DNA from: a virus
IMG/VR virus record: IMGVR_UViG_3300008259_000411
Span: 1 to 37,030 of that record
Strand: one strand, 5' to 3'
Length of the DNA stretch: 37,030 nucleotides
Notes under the pieces: generated by a model
Seen by the model: the letters and a program-made list of their open reading frames with translations, nothing else
Databases searched by the model: none
What the model was told of the DNA's origin: nothing
Made by a program: the position numbers and the translations under genes
Part shown: piece by piece, positions 25,203-32,438 of the stretch
How the letters are laid out: every line of letters begins with the position of its first letter
Position numbering within the stretch: position 1 is the first letter of the stretch

Positions 25203-25394
25203 TTAATGCAATCGTGAGTCTGGCTGCACTACAGTAATGTCTGTGGGGCCTTCAAGATGTTGCGATACTGTTCCAGCTGTAAATGTATCAAATAAGATAT
25301 CCATTAGCTCTTTTGTAATCTCTAAATGAGGGTAATGCTTCTTAACGATATCTATCCATACAGCAAATACATCATTTGCATCTAATACTTCCAT
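25203..25394 (-). CDS. Small acidic protein, unknown
   Basis: 63 residues. On the minus strand AAGGAGAA precedes the ATG at the right end, a good ribosome site. The N-terminal part is helical (VFAVWIDIVKKHYPHLEIT and KELMDILFDTFTAG), then a polar end with SQHLEGPTDITVVQPDS. I see no known family. It is the last gene of the minus-strand block and may be co-transcribed with the glycosyltransferase. Confidence 0.6.
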   Translation of the reverse strand: MEVLDANDVFAVWIDIVKKHYPHLEITKELMDILFDTFTAGTVSQHLEGPTDITVVQPDSRLH

Positions 25395-25406
25395 AAGTTT
25401 CTCCTT

Positions 25407-26120
25407 TTATAATTGACCTTCAAATTTATATGACCCTATGTGTCCAAGTTTAACCCATGGAGCAGCCCATATTTTTATACCATTTAACCTAGCTAATCTA
25501 CAGAAGTGATAATCCTCTGATAATAATCTATTGGAGTCTGGCTCAATAGATGTTGCAAAGTATTCTGTCACTATCTCTTGCTGTGTTGGTAACATGTCAT
25601 TGGTATAGGTAGGGCAATGTGGTTTAAGTAAATCAAAGACTTCTCTTTTGATAAGCATAAAGCCTGTGCCACCATTGAATATTTCCACTGGCTCTGATTT
25701 GTTTTCAATAGGCGTATCTACATAGTTAAGTTTATTAATAACTAGATCACCAGTATAGTATTTAAGATCCTCTCCAATGATTCCTTGAGCCAATGCATTG
25801 TTAATCTTTTCCCATGCAATACGCTTCTTAGGATAGACACCACAGATAACATCTTTGTCAGCATCAATCATAGATAAAATATCCTCTGCCCTATAACTAA
25901 TGTCAGCATCAATGAACATCAAGTGAGTGCATTCAGTATCATAAAACATTTTAACTAGGCCATTCCTAGCTCTAGTAATCAGTGATTCGTTATAAAGAAA
26001 CTGCCAGTTGTAGCCAATTCCTTTATCTAAAAACAATTTAGTTGCATTGATGTGGCCAATCGCATTCTCTCCTGTGCATACACCACCATACATAGGAATG
26101 CCTATAAATATATTACTCAT
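25407..26120 (-). CDS. GT-A fold glycosyltransferase
   Basis: 237 residues. The N-terminus IFIGIPMYGGVC is a nucleotide-sugar binding strand, then LITRARNGLV and LMFIDADISY with the DxD motif (Asp71, Asp73). Later come FNGGTGFMLIKREVF and LSEDYHFCRLARLNGIKIWA, matching GT-A enzymes seen in many phages. The acceptor is unknown: host surface sugar, phage DNA or a virion protein are all possible. It could help exclude other phages by changing the surface. Placed in the minus-strand block between a small unknown gene and a SleB-like hydrolase. Confidence 0.8.
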   Translation of the reverse strand: MSNIFIGIPMYGGVCTGENAIGHINATKLFLDKGIGYNWQFLYNESLITRARNGLVKMFYDTECTHLMFIDADISYRAEDILSMIDADKDVICGVYPKKRIAWEKINNALAQGIIGEDLKYYTGDLVINKLNYVDTPIENKSEPVEIFNGGTGFMLIKREVFDLLKPHCPTYTNDMLPTQQEIVTEYFATSIEPDSNRLLSEDYHFCRLARLNGIKIWAAPWVKLGHIGSYKFEGQL

Positions 26121-26144
26121 TGTGTTTATCTTCCATGATTTTCC

Positions 26145-26492
26145 TTAATAAAATATATGATTATTAATAACAACCTTAATAGGCTTGCCCCATTGGTTAG
26201 GTAATGCAACACTATGAAAGTGTGTGCTACCACGGCTAGTATCTTTAATCTGTTTGTTTAGAATTTTTTCAGCTAAATCTAGATATGGGCGCAACTTCTG
26301 CATGTCATAATCTTTTGGCTTAGTAGTCCACTCAAATTGATATGGCCTATACACTTCAAGACATACCTTATTGCGATCAAAGTTAGCTCTGCGATACAGA
26401 ACATAACCCACTGCCACTTGCCCACTAACTGGCTCTGAACCAGCTTCATGGGCAATCGTTAATGCCATACACATCATTGCTGCACTTATCAT
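26145..26492 (-). CDS. SleB-like cell wall hydrolase
   Basis: 115 residues. The order ALTIAHEAGSEPVSGQVAVG, YVLYRRANF, PYQFEWT and GSTHFHSVALPNQWGKP follows the cell wall hydrolase 2 (SleB) family, which cuts the glycan strand. Glu16 in AHEA is the likely catalytic acid, and HFH (91-93) is the C-terminal signature. A short hydrophobic N-terminus (MISAAMMCMALTIA) could serve for export, but it overlaps the catalytic part. It is a second wall-active enzyme, away from the lysis cassette and on the other strand. It overlaps the next gene by four bases (ATGA). Confidence 0.78.
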   Translation of the reverse strand: MISAAMMCMALTIAHEAGSEPVSGQVAVGYVLYRRANFDRNKVCLEVYRPYQFEWTTKPKDYDMQKLRPYLDLAEKILNKQIKDTSRGSTHFHSVALPNQWGKPIKVVINNHIFY

Positions 26493-26779
26493 TTTATCTT
26501 ACCTTGTAAAATAAAGAACTCTTTTACACCAAGACTCTGCATTAACTTTCTCTTAACATAGTCTTTGTGATAACCAGCGACAGATAAACATATATCTCGC
26601 AAGTCTTGAGGCTCTCTAGTTAAAAAGCTTATTGCATTGTATCTCTCCAGTGACGTGCATTTATTACTTAATGCATCATGCATAGCACTTGAAAACAATG
26701 CGATAAATAATTTGCCTTCCGGAGTGAACCGATATAAATCGGTAATGTCTAACACGGCTTGATCTTCTGCGTCTAACAT
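26489..26779 (-). CDS. Hypothetical protein
   Basis: 96 residues. Helical, with TPEGKLFIALFSSAMHDALS near the N-terminus and REPQDLRDICLSVAGYHKDY near the middle. I do not recognise the family. AAAGGGAA lies before the ATG on the minus strand. It shares a four-base overlap with the SleB-like gene, so both are probably made from one transcript. The pqqA promoter on the other strand lies just upstream of it. Confidence 0.65.
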   Translation of the reverse strand: MLDAEDQAVLDITDLYRFTPEGKLFIALFSSAMHDALSNKCTSLERYNAISFLTREPQDLRDICLSVAGYHKDYVKRKLMQSLGVKEFFILQGKIK

Positions 26780-26819
26780 AAATTCCCTTTCATTAGGTTT
26801 CTTTAATGTTTTTCTCTAT

Positions 26820-26847
26820 TTGTGAATGCATCTTAGCAGCCTATGAT
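26820..26847 (+). promoter_or_regulatory. Promoter for pqqA
   Basis: TTGTGA (26820-26825), 16-base spacer, TATGAT (26842-26847). Transcription would start near 26854, just before the SD AAGGAG (26856-26861) and the ATG at 26869. The flanking genes are on the other strand, so pqqA needs its own promoter. Confidence 0.55.
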
Positions 26848-26868
26848 TATCTCGAAAGGAGAATCATC

Positions 26869-26940
26869 ATGTGGACAAAACCAACAGCTACTGAAATGCG
26901 TTTCGGCTTCGAAGTTACAATGTATGTAATGAATAAGTAA
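26869..26940 (+). CDS. pqqA: PqqA, pyrroloquinoline quinone precursor peptide
   Basis: 23 residues, starting MWTKPTATEM, then RFGFEVTMY, ending VMNK. This is the standard PqqA pattern. The conserved Glu15 and Tyr19, spaced E-x-x-x-Y, are the residues that the radical SAM enzyme PqqE joins, with PqqD as peptide chaperone, on the way to PQQ. PQQ serves periplasmic dehydrogenases such as methanol dehydrogenase. No other pqq gene is present, so the host must supply the rest. It has a good SD (AAGGAG) and a plausible promoter. Its 3' end overlaps by 26 bases the end of a minus-strand gene. It looks like an auxiliary metabolic gene; the alternative is a host sequence carried as an attachment site. 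Confidence 0.88.
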   Translation: MWTKPTATEMRFGFEVTMYVMNK

Positions 26941-27115
26941 GCCAAGCCATTAGGCCAAAGGCAATGCCTACGGAGATCTTTGTTGCTCTCCAGACGCGTT
27001 GCCTTTTTTCTTTTGGTGACTCCAAAGTGACTTCGTATTCGTAACCATTAACCTCTTTAAATGTGCGTGGAAAACGCCATTCAAAAGCATTGAAGTTAGT
27101 TCTTATTTGTTTCAT
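26915..27115 (-). CDS. Small membrane protein, unknown
   Basis: 66 residues. The N-terminal 40 are basic and aromatic (FNAFEWRFPRTFKEVNGYEYE), and the C-terminus holds one hydrophobic helix (KISVGIAFGLMAWLTYSL). Minus-strand GAAAGGATAATA precedes the ATG and lies within the end of the ERF gene. Its last 26 bases run into the 3' end of pqqA on the opposite strand, a tail-to-tail overlap. Role unknown. (The aromatic segment is quoted for composition only.). Confidence 0.6.
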   Translation of the reverse strand: MKQIRTNFNAFEWRFPRTFKEVNGYEYEVTLESPKEKRQRVWRATKISVGIAFGLMAWLTYSLHTL

Positions 27116-27117
27116 TA

Positions 27118-27768
27118 TTATCCTTTCGTTTTGTTGATTCTAGTGGCTTGTCTGCCTATGTATAGAACCTTCTTATCTACGGGTAAGCGGTCTAATGTCG
27201 GTAAGTTTACGTCTACTAGCGCTTTGAGTTTTGCTATCTTATCCTCTGTTGAAAGGCTAGAATTAACTAGCTGTTCTGACATTGCATCAAAATTCTTCTC
27301 CCATGTCAATAGATCCGGGCAACTAATTGGGTCTTTTCCTGGAATAAAGAAGGATAATGCATTAGTTTGTGGCTTTTTTACCACACTGCCAGACCTTTCT
27401 GTAGCTAAATTACCATCATCATCCTCTGGGGCTATGCCACAAGTAGCCATAAGGCTATATCTACGGGCATATGTCAATGCACTACCATAACCTTGAGGAT
27501 CTTGTTTAGGTGCTGGCACATGTAATATACCACCACTTAACTGCTCACCAGATTCATGCAATAGGATTGTTTCAATCTTAATACCATTCTCAGAATCGTG
27601 AGTTTGTTGGATCAATGCAATCCCATTGTTGTTTAATGCATCAAGCACTGCTTCAATACATCCATCTAAAGCCACATACTTTGATCTAAAGTGTGGATTC
27701 GTTGATGTCTTGAGTGCTGGTGCAAACTCTTTTTGTGCCTTAACAAAGGCTGCTGCGATAACTTTCAT
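27118..27768 (-). CDS. ERF-family single-strand annealing protein
   Basis: 216 residues. ERF proteins anneal single strands in phage recombination and genome circularisation. Signs are the N-terminal FVKAQKEFAPALKTSTNPHF and RSKYVALDGCIEAV segments and the signature QGYGSALTYARRYSLMATCG followed by IAPEDDDGN. The C-terminal part is more variable. SD AAAGGAGA is upstream. It lies downstream of the YqaJ exonuclease with only a 45-residue gene between, an exonuclease-annealase pair as in lambda Red. Confidence 0.88.
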   Translation of the reverse strand: MKVIAAAFVKAQKEFAPALKTSTNPHFRSKYVALDGCIEAVLDALNNNGIALIQQTHDSENGIKIETILLHESGEQLSGGILHVPAPKQDPQGYGSALTYARRYSLMATCGIAPEDDDGNLATERSGSVVKKPQTNALSFFIPGKDPISCPDLLTWEKNFDAMSEQLVNSSLSTEDKIAKLKALVDVNLPTLDRLPVDKKVLYIGRQATRINKTKG

Positions 27769-27770
27769 GT

Positions 27771-27908
27771 TTACTCATCTCCTTTAAAAAAATCTTTTAC
27801 ATCATTCCAAAACTTAGCTAATACTAACGTGCCACATATAAAAATTAACGTTAATAAGCCACCACAAGCTAACAACCCTATTGTTACATAATTAAAACAT
27901 TCACTCAT
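27771..27908 (-). CDS. 45-residue single-TM protein
   Basis: A small gene between the exonuclease and the annealase, with ATGA overlap to the upstream stop and SD for ERF at its own end. The product is mainly one hydrophobic helix with cysteines (YVTIGLLACGGLLTLIFICG, then TLVLAKF), followed by a charged tail NDVKDFFKGDE. The overlaps make it a credible gene. Function unknown. Confidence 0.6.
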   Translation of the reverse strand: MSECFNYVTIGLLACGGLLTLIFICGTLVLAKFWNDVKDFFKGDE

Positions 27909-28855
27909 ATACGATCCCTTATAGATAATTTAGATTGGCGAATGACATAAGCTTCTTTAGCTGGCACAGTCTTTGCTGGCTGTGCTTTGTAATGACGCAT
28001 AGGCCATGATATTTTGTAACGTCCAGCATTACATATTTCAGCATCACGCATTTGATCCATGATGTTGCGTTGAAGCCTATCAATTGCTTCTTCTGCTTCT
28101 GTGATAGCCTCTCTTAATGTAATAATCTTTTCAGCTTGTAATTCAATTTCTGGGATCTCGACTGTTGCTTTCTCTGCATTGTCAAAGATCCTTACTGCCT
28201 CTGCGCTTGTTGCCAATGGATACCAGTCAATCTCAGAATCGCGCTTATACTTTTCTAGCTTCTCGCTAAACTCCATAGCTGCCTGTCTTACCATGTTTAC
28301 TTGATCTTCATTGTATTCATATAAAAAGATCCTTAACTTTGTGCCTTTGTATAACACACAAAGCGCTCCCCATGAAGCTTCCATAATGTCCATCTGTCCT
28401 TGTAATTGAACAACACCACGATAGACTGCTGGTGTATCTTCAACTTCTTGGCCTGTAAGTTTAGCTTCAAGTATGCCTGTGCCATTTAACTTAATTGAAT
28501 CTTTACCCATAACATAAATACCCTTTTCTATGTCAGTAAAAATCTCTTGGCCACTGCCTGTTGCTGTGCCATCAAGACTGCAAGCTAATGGAATATCTTT
28601 ATGAAAGTATGGTTTATCGTGTTCTAAATCATACGATTCAATTCCGAGCCTTGTTGCTGACTCTTTTAAAATATCTTTTTCTAACCTATTGCCCCACTCC
28701 ATAGCTTCGTTGCTAATAAACTCTGGCTCTTTACCATGTAATGCATCAATAGATACTTTTAACTCGTCATTAGCTGTGCGAAATTTGCTAAATCCAAGCA
28801 CTGCCGGAAGTCTGCTGCATGACAGAATGTCATTCGGTGTTAATTTTCCTACCAT
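27905..28855 (-). CDS. YqaJ-type recombination exonuclease
   Basis: 316 residues. It has the lambda-exonuclease-like core: ILSCSRLPAVLGFSKFRT at the start, EWGNRLEKDIL with Glu59, SLDGTA with Asp95, GILEAKL with Glu130 and Lys132 (the D...ExK active site), and YRGVVQLQGQMDIM with Gln150. It degrades one DNA strand from a duplex end to expose the partner for annealing. The C-terminal 100 residues form a coiled coil. It works with the ERF protein encoded downstream. Overlaps both neighbours by a few bases. Confidence 0.87.
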   Translation of the reverse strand: MVGKLTPNDILSCSRLPAVLGFSKFRTANDELKVSIDALHGKEPEFISNEAMEWGNRLEKDILKESATRLGIESYDLEHDKPYFHKDIPLACSLDGTATGSGQEIFTDIEKGIYVMGKDSIKLNGTGILEAKLTGQEVEDTPAVYRGVVQLQGQMDIMEASWGALCVLYKGTKLRIFLYEYNEDQVNMVRQAAMEFSEKLEKYKRDSEIDWYPLATSAEAVRIFDNAEKATVEIPEIELQAEKIITLREAITEAEEAIDRLQRNIMDQMRDAEICNAGRYKISWPMRHYKAQPAKTVPAKEAYVIRQSKLSIRDRI

Positions 28856-29544
28856 AGATTTATATCCTCTCTTAATTTATGAATGTTACACATTAAACGA
28901 TACACACTTCCTCTATTCCACTTCTTACGCTGATATGTAAGTATGCCTAATGCATTGAGATCTTCTGCATACTTCTCTGGATCAAAGCGATCATTTCTAG
29001 CCTTGATAATTTGTATTACATCTATCATACCAATCGCAAATTCTGCGGCCTTGCGCCTTGTTGCATCTCCACCAGATTGTGAAATTCTTTTAATATCTTT
29101 AGGTGGTGCGCCTAGTTTTACACCACGGGCTTTAGCTGCTTGTAATGCGTTCTTGGTATTGATTGAGATCTGTCGCCTTGTTTCTTCATTTAAGACAGCT
29201 CGGATATGTAATTCAAAAATAGAAGCTTGAGGGCTTTCAGCAACCACAATGCTGTTAGGTGGTAATTCTTCCAATAGTTTAGACATCAATGCAACGGATC
29301 TTGTAAGACGGCATTGTTTGGCCACTAATAATTTGCAACTGCGATCATTTTTCAGCATGTCAAGGGCTACGATTAAATTGACACGATCATTTTGGCTACC
29401 AGATTCTATGTCTGTTAATTCTGTAATGATTTCTGCGCCTTGTTGCTGAGCGTATGAAAAGCAAATTTGTTTTTGAGCCTCGAGGCCTAGTCCAGATTGG
29501 CCTTGCTTGTCTGTTGATACTCTATAATATGCGATAAATTTCAT
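28849..29544 (-). CDS. Serine recombinase (resolvase/integrase type)
   Basis: 231 residues. The N-terminal catalytic domain is clear: KFIAYYRVSTDKQGQSGLGL with Ser10 as nucleophile, GSQNDRVNLIVALDML and AKQCRLTRSVALMSKLLE with the conserved arginines. The C-terminal part has a helix-turn-helix type end (LNALGILTYQRKKWNRGSVY). Length is that of a small recombinase rather than a large integrase with a long zinc domain. It could integrate the phage, resolve multimers or invert DNA; no inverted site is obvious. SD GAAAGGAA is upstream, after the terminator. Confidence 0.85.
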   Translation of the reverse strand: MKFIAYYRVSTDKQGQSGLGLEAQKQICFSYAQQQGAEIITELTDIESGSQNDRVNLIVALDMLKNDRSCKLLVAKQCRLTRSVALMSKLLEELPPNSIVVAESPQASIFELHIRAVLNEETRRQISINTKNALQAAKARGVKLGAPPKDIKRISQSGGDATRRKAAEFAIGMIDVIQIIKARNDRFDPEKYAEDLNALGILTYQRKKWNRGSVYRLMCNIHKLREDINLW

Positions 29545-29572
29545 TGATTATCTTATTCCTTTCATGGATATA

Positions 29573-29604
29573 AAAAAGACTAGGCATGATTTTACCATGC
29601 CTAG
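29573..29604 (-). terminator. Rho-independent terminator (minus strand)
   Basis: Perfect 9-bp stem CTAGGCATG (29580-29588) / CATGCCTAG (29596-29604), followed on the minus strand by a T6 run (29573-29578). It ends the transcript of the peptidase operon and separates it from the recombination genes. Confidence 0.88.
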
Positions 29605-29621
29605 ATATTTATTGCAACCTA

Positions 29622-30590
29622 TTAAAATGGTAATGCTTCTGGATCGTGTAATGCTTCATAAGGTGAATAGGCGTCTTGCATATAGCCTATCTGCGCTATA
29701 AGATCTTCAAGTGCATAAGCAACGTCGCGTGGATCGGTATTTTTAATCCATTTAACTAGCTGTTTATGATCCAGATACATCAGATCTTCGTATGTAAAAA
29801 AATCATAATCATAATTCCATTTTGGCATTTTGCTTTCTGGTTTTCGCTTCGTTGGAAGTTTAATCGTATGCCATTGGATAGATACCATGCGATCGCGTAA
29901 TGCTTCCAGATACGTTATATCAAGGGTTTCTTTGCTGTTATGTTCATCTTTATAACCGATTGATATATTGCTACACTCACCGATCAAGTGAGTGTATTCT
30001 GCCGTGTCTGTATAGATGCCATTCGGATCAATCTTATGATTCATATTAAGTAAGTTTATAAAAGCATTACAAAAATCATCAGATGCACATCTGCCACCAG
30101 ATTGATGACTTATGACTGATTCATTATTCCGGCGATCAAATGCTATTGCATGGGTAAAAGATTTAAGAAAATCTGGATATTCTTCTGCAATTCCAGAAGA
30201 TCCTATACAGCCTTTTTCTTCTCCCCTATGAAATACATAAGTTCCGGATATATCGTTGGCGATCATCTCCAGCAATAACCAGACACCAGCACCATTATCA
30301 GCACCTAGACAATCTGAAGATTCATCTACAAAAGCCGTTCCAAAATCATCAACATAAACATTTTGTTTAGTGATCTCCGGTCGTGTTCGGTGCATGGTGT
30401 CAATATGGCATGACCATAAGATATTGTTTTTATCGTCTTTCTTATTGATAACGTGTTTATATGCCAAGACTTCGCCAGACTTGCTTTTTATTGGCTGAAA
30501 TCCTTTCATATATTTGGATATAAAATACTTTTCGCCTTTAGATTCATGCTCACGGCGAATTGTTAAAATATCAAGTAATCGCTTGTTCAT
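29622..30590 (-). CDS. M28/M20-type zinc aminopeptidase-like protein
   Basis: 322 residues. Five metal ligands of the co-catalytic zinc peptidase family can be placed: His62 in SCHIDT, Asp98 in LGADNGAG, Glu125 in GEEKGC with catalytic Glu124, Asp152 in AFDRR, and His217 in DEHNS. The last 75 residues form an extra acidic and aromatic tail. Such peptidases are unusual in a genome this small. A substrate could be a phage or host peptide, or an inhibitor. It overlaps the 520-residue gene by 20 bases, so the two are made together, and a terminator follows it. Confidence 0.8.
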   Translation of the reverse strand: MNKRLLDILTIRREHESKGEKYFISKYMKGFQPIKSKSGEVLAYKHVINKKDDKNNILWSCHIDTMHRTRPEITKQNVYVDDFGTAFVDESSDCLGADNGAGVWLLLEMIANDISGTYVFHRGEEKGCIGSSGIAEEYPDFLKSFTHAIAFDRRNNESVISHQSGGRCASDDFCNAFINLLNMNHKIDPNGIYTDTAEYTHLIGECSNISIGYKDEHNSKETLDITYLEALRDRMVSIQWHTIKLPTKRKPESKMPKWNYDYDFFTYEDLMYLDHKQLVKWIKNTDPRDVAYALEDLIAQIGYMQDAYSPYEALHDPEALPF

Positions 30591-32133
30591 TTTCTAACCC
30601 TTTCTGGATTTCTTCGTTTAATGTTTCAAAATTATCTGCATGGCATTTTGTGCCGTCTGGAAGATCGCGCACATCATCTTCATGCGCATAATTGTTTCCG
30701 TCTTTATCTTCGTGATCTAATGCAACAGCATAGCCGTGATAGATATAACCCATTGAAGTGCTAACTAGATCATCAAGCGAATAATATTCGCCGTCGTGTT
30801 CGCACATATAAATATTATAATCATGGATATAATTAATGTCGTAAAAATCATCACCGATTTCTACGCAATCTTCATTCCTAACGTAATTGCACTCATTCCC
30901 ACGCGTATAAGCCCAAGTGTAATGCCTATCACAATGACTGCAAATGTGATTTTCATCAAGATCATCATAATGATATGAATCACCACAGCAATCGCAAGAT
31001 TCATAATTTTCATCATCATCATCATCTTCATCACGCCACGTTGTGCCGTCTGTATGATTCAATGACAATTCGCCGTCGTGATTGACTTTAATATAATGTT
31101 CGCCGTCTATTGACTTATAATCGCCAAAAGGCTCATCACCACTTCCCCAATCTACATAAGGCGCAGACCAACAGCCATCATCATGCCACCAAGTTTTTAA
31201 TAATACACCCATAAGATCGCCACGCGTATATCCGTTGGATTCTAAATAAGATTTTAAAAAAGTGCCTTCTGCTGATTGATCTGGTGCTGGATATATTCTG
31301 ATCCATTGTAAATCATCTGGATCATCTTCGCGCACAATGCAACGTGCTTTGATAGAATCACCGGATTGAAGATATGCCAGACGTAATACTGATTTATCAT
31401 GCGCATAAGATCTGATATATGGTTTCGCTTTATTTTCTGTAGTCATGCAAGACTTAAATTCACAATCTGCATATATTCTGCTCCAGCCGTTTGGATCGTT
31501 GGATTCAATGAATTTAACATTCCAGCCGGATCGCGCTTCTAATCTGGCATTATGCTTTTCCACCATGATTTTAATCTGCGCTTCATTAAGTCCTAGATGA
31601 TCTTTATACTTATTTAGGTATTTACCTAACTTCGTTTTGATAACCTTATTCAAGCGCAAGTGTTCAAGCGTAGGATAATAGGCTATTAATACCGGATCTT
31701 CCGTTGATTCATGGATATTATGTAATACTTGGATATTTTGCTGTTTTGATAATAAAAAGGCATTATTATCTATTTCGCCTAGATAGTCGGCATAAGGCAA
31801 GTGCAACCATTCGCCATTATCCCATTTTTGCTTTATTTCAAATAATCTAGGCTCTAACTTTCTGGTTAGAGTGCTACTGCAATTATATTTGATCCAATTA
31901 ATATATTGAATTTCCGGATCAATGTTATCTTTCTGGCTTTTTAACTTCGCGATAAATTCTGCGACGCTTCTGCCAATATGCTTATCGTTATTTATATCGC
32001 TTTTATATCTTCTTTTAAAATCAAATTTTGAATCATTCGCATGGATATTTTCATGTATGAATGACTTAATATCTATCTTCTTATAACGTTCTTCAAATAT
32101 GAGATTGTTATAATGCGCTAGTCTTGCTTCCAT
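30571..32133 (-). CDS. 520-residue protein with zinc-finger C-terminus, unknown
   Basis: The N-terminal 200 residues are helical. The middle (about 205-290) has SCMTTENKAKPYIRSYAHDK, then LAYLQSGDSIKARCIVR and IRIYPAPD, a pattern I have seen in several large phage proteins of unknown function. About residues 370-410 form an acidic linker followed by paired cysteines (CDCCGDSYHYDDLDENH, then CSHCDRHY), a likely zinc ribbon, and further Cys/His-rich segments. It might bind nucleic acid or protein. It is in one operon with the peptidase and two tiny membrane proteins. No named family can be given. Confidence 0.7.
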   Translation of the reverse strand: MEARLAHYNNLIFEERYKKIDIKSFIHENIHANDSKFDFKRRYKSDINNDKHIGRSVAEFIAKLKSQKDNIDPEIQYINWIKYNCSSTLTRKLEPRLFEIKQKWDNGEWLHLPYADYLGEIDNNAFLLSKQQNIQVLHNIHESTEDPVLIAYYPTLEHLRLNKVIKTKLGKYLNKYKDHLGLNEAQIKIMVEKHNARLEARSGWNVKFIESNDPNGWSRIYADCEFKSCMTTENKAKPYIRSYAHDKSVLRLAYLQSGDSIKARCIVREDDPDDLQWIRIYPAPDQSAEGTFLKSYLESNGYTRGDLMGVLLKTWWHDDGCWSAPYVDWGSGDEPFGDYKSIDGEHYIKVNHDGELSLNHTDGTTWRDEDDDDDENYESCDCCGDSYHYDDLDENHICSHCDRHYTWAYTRGNECNYVRNEDCVEIGDDFYDINYIHDYNIYMCEHDGEYYSLDDLVSTSMGYIYHGYAVALDHEDKDGNNYAHEDDVRDLPDGTKCHADNFETLNEEIQKGLENEQAIT

Positions 32134-32151
32134 ATAATTATCCTTTCTGGA

Positions 32152-32241
32152 TTATCTTTTAAAGAATGATAAAACTAATATTGCTATTAAATAGATTAAA
32201 ACAAATACATAAAACAAGATAAAAGCTTTTACGTATTTCAT
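32152..32241 (-). CDS. 29-residue single-TM peptide
   Basis: A tiny gene in ATGA overlap with the one upstream. Almost entirely one hydrophobic helix (KAFILFYVFVLIYLIAILVL), ending SFFKR. Its credibility comes from the overlap and from the next gene starting right after with its own SD (GAAAGG). Function unknown. Confidence 0.45.
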   Translation of the reverse strand: MKYVKAFILFYVFVLIYLIAILVLSFFKR

Positions 32242-32393
32242 AGATCGTTCGCCATGCAAACAATTAAAGCGATCGTTTCAATGATAAAGATCACGGAGCA
32301 TATAACAAGCCAAGACGTTTCTGGCTTATACCAATGATCGCGATCTAATGGCTTACGTTTATATGACGCTGGATCGTATGGATTGTAATACAT
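32238..32393 (-). CDS. 51-residue single-TM protein
   Basis: First gene of the minus-strand operon. The ribosome site is CCAGAAAGGATAAT before the ATG at 32393. The N-terminus is polar (MYYNPYDPASYKRKPLDRD), followed by one hydrophobic helix (SWLVICSVIFIIETIALIVC). It overlaps the next small gene. Possibly an early membrane-acting protein, for example in exclusion; there is no direct evidence. Confidence 0.55.
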   Translation of the reverse strand: MYYNPYDPASYKRKPLDRDHWYKPETSWLVICSVIFIIETIALIVCMANDL

Positions 32394-32438
32394 ATTATTA
32401 TCCTTTCTGGATTTAAAATGCCATTATTGGCTAGGTGA

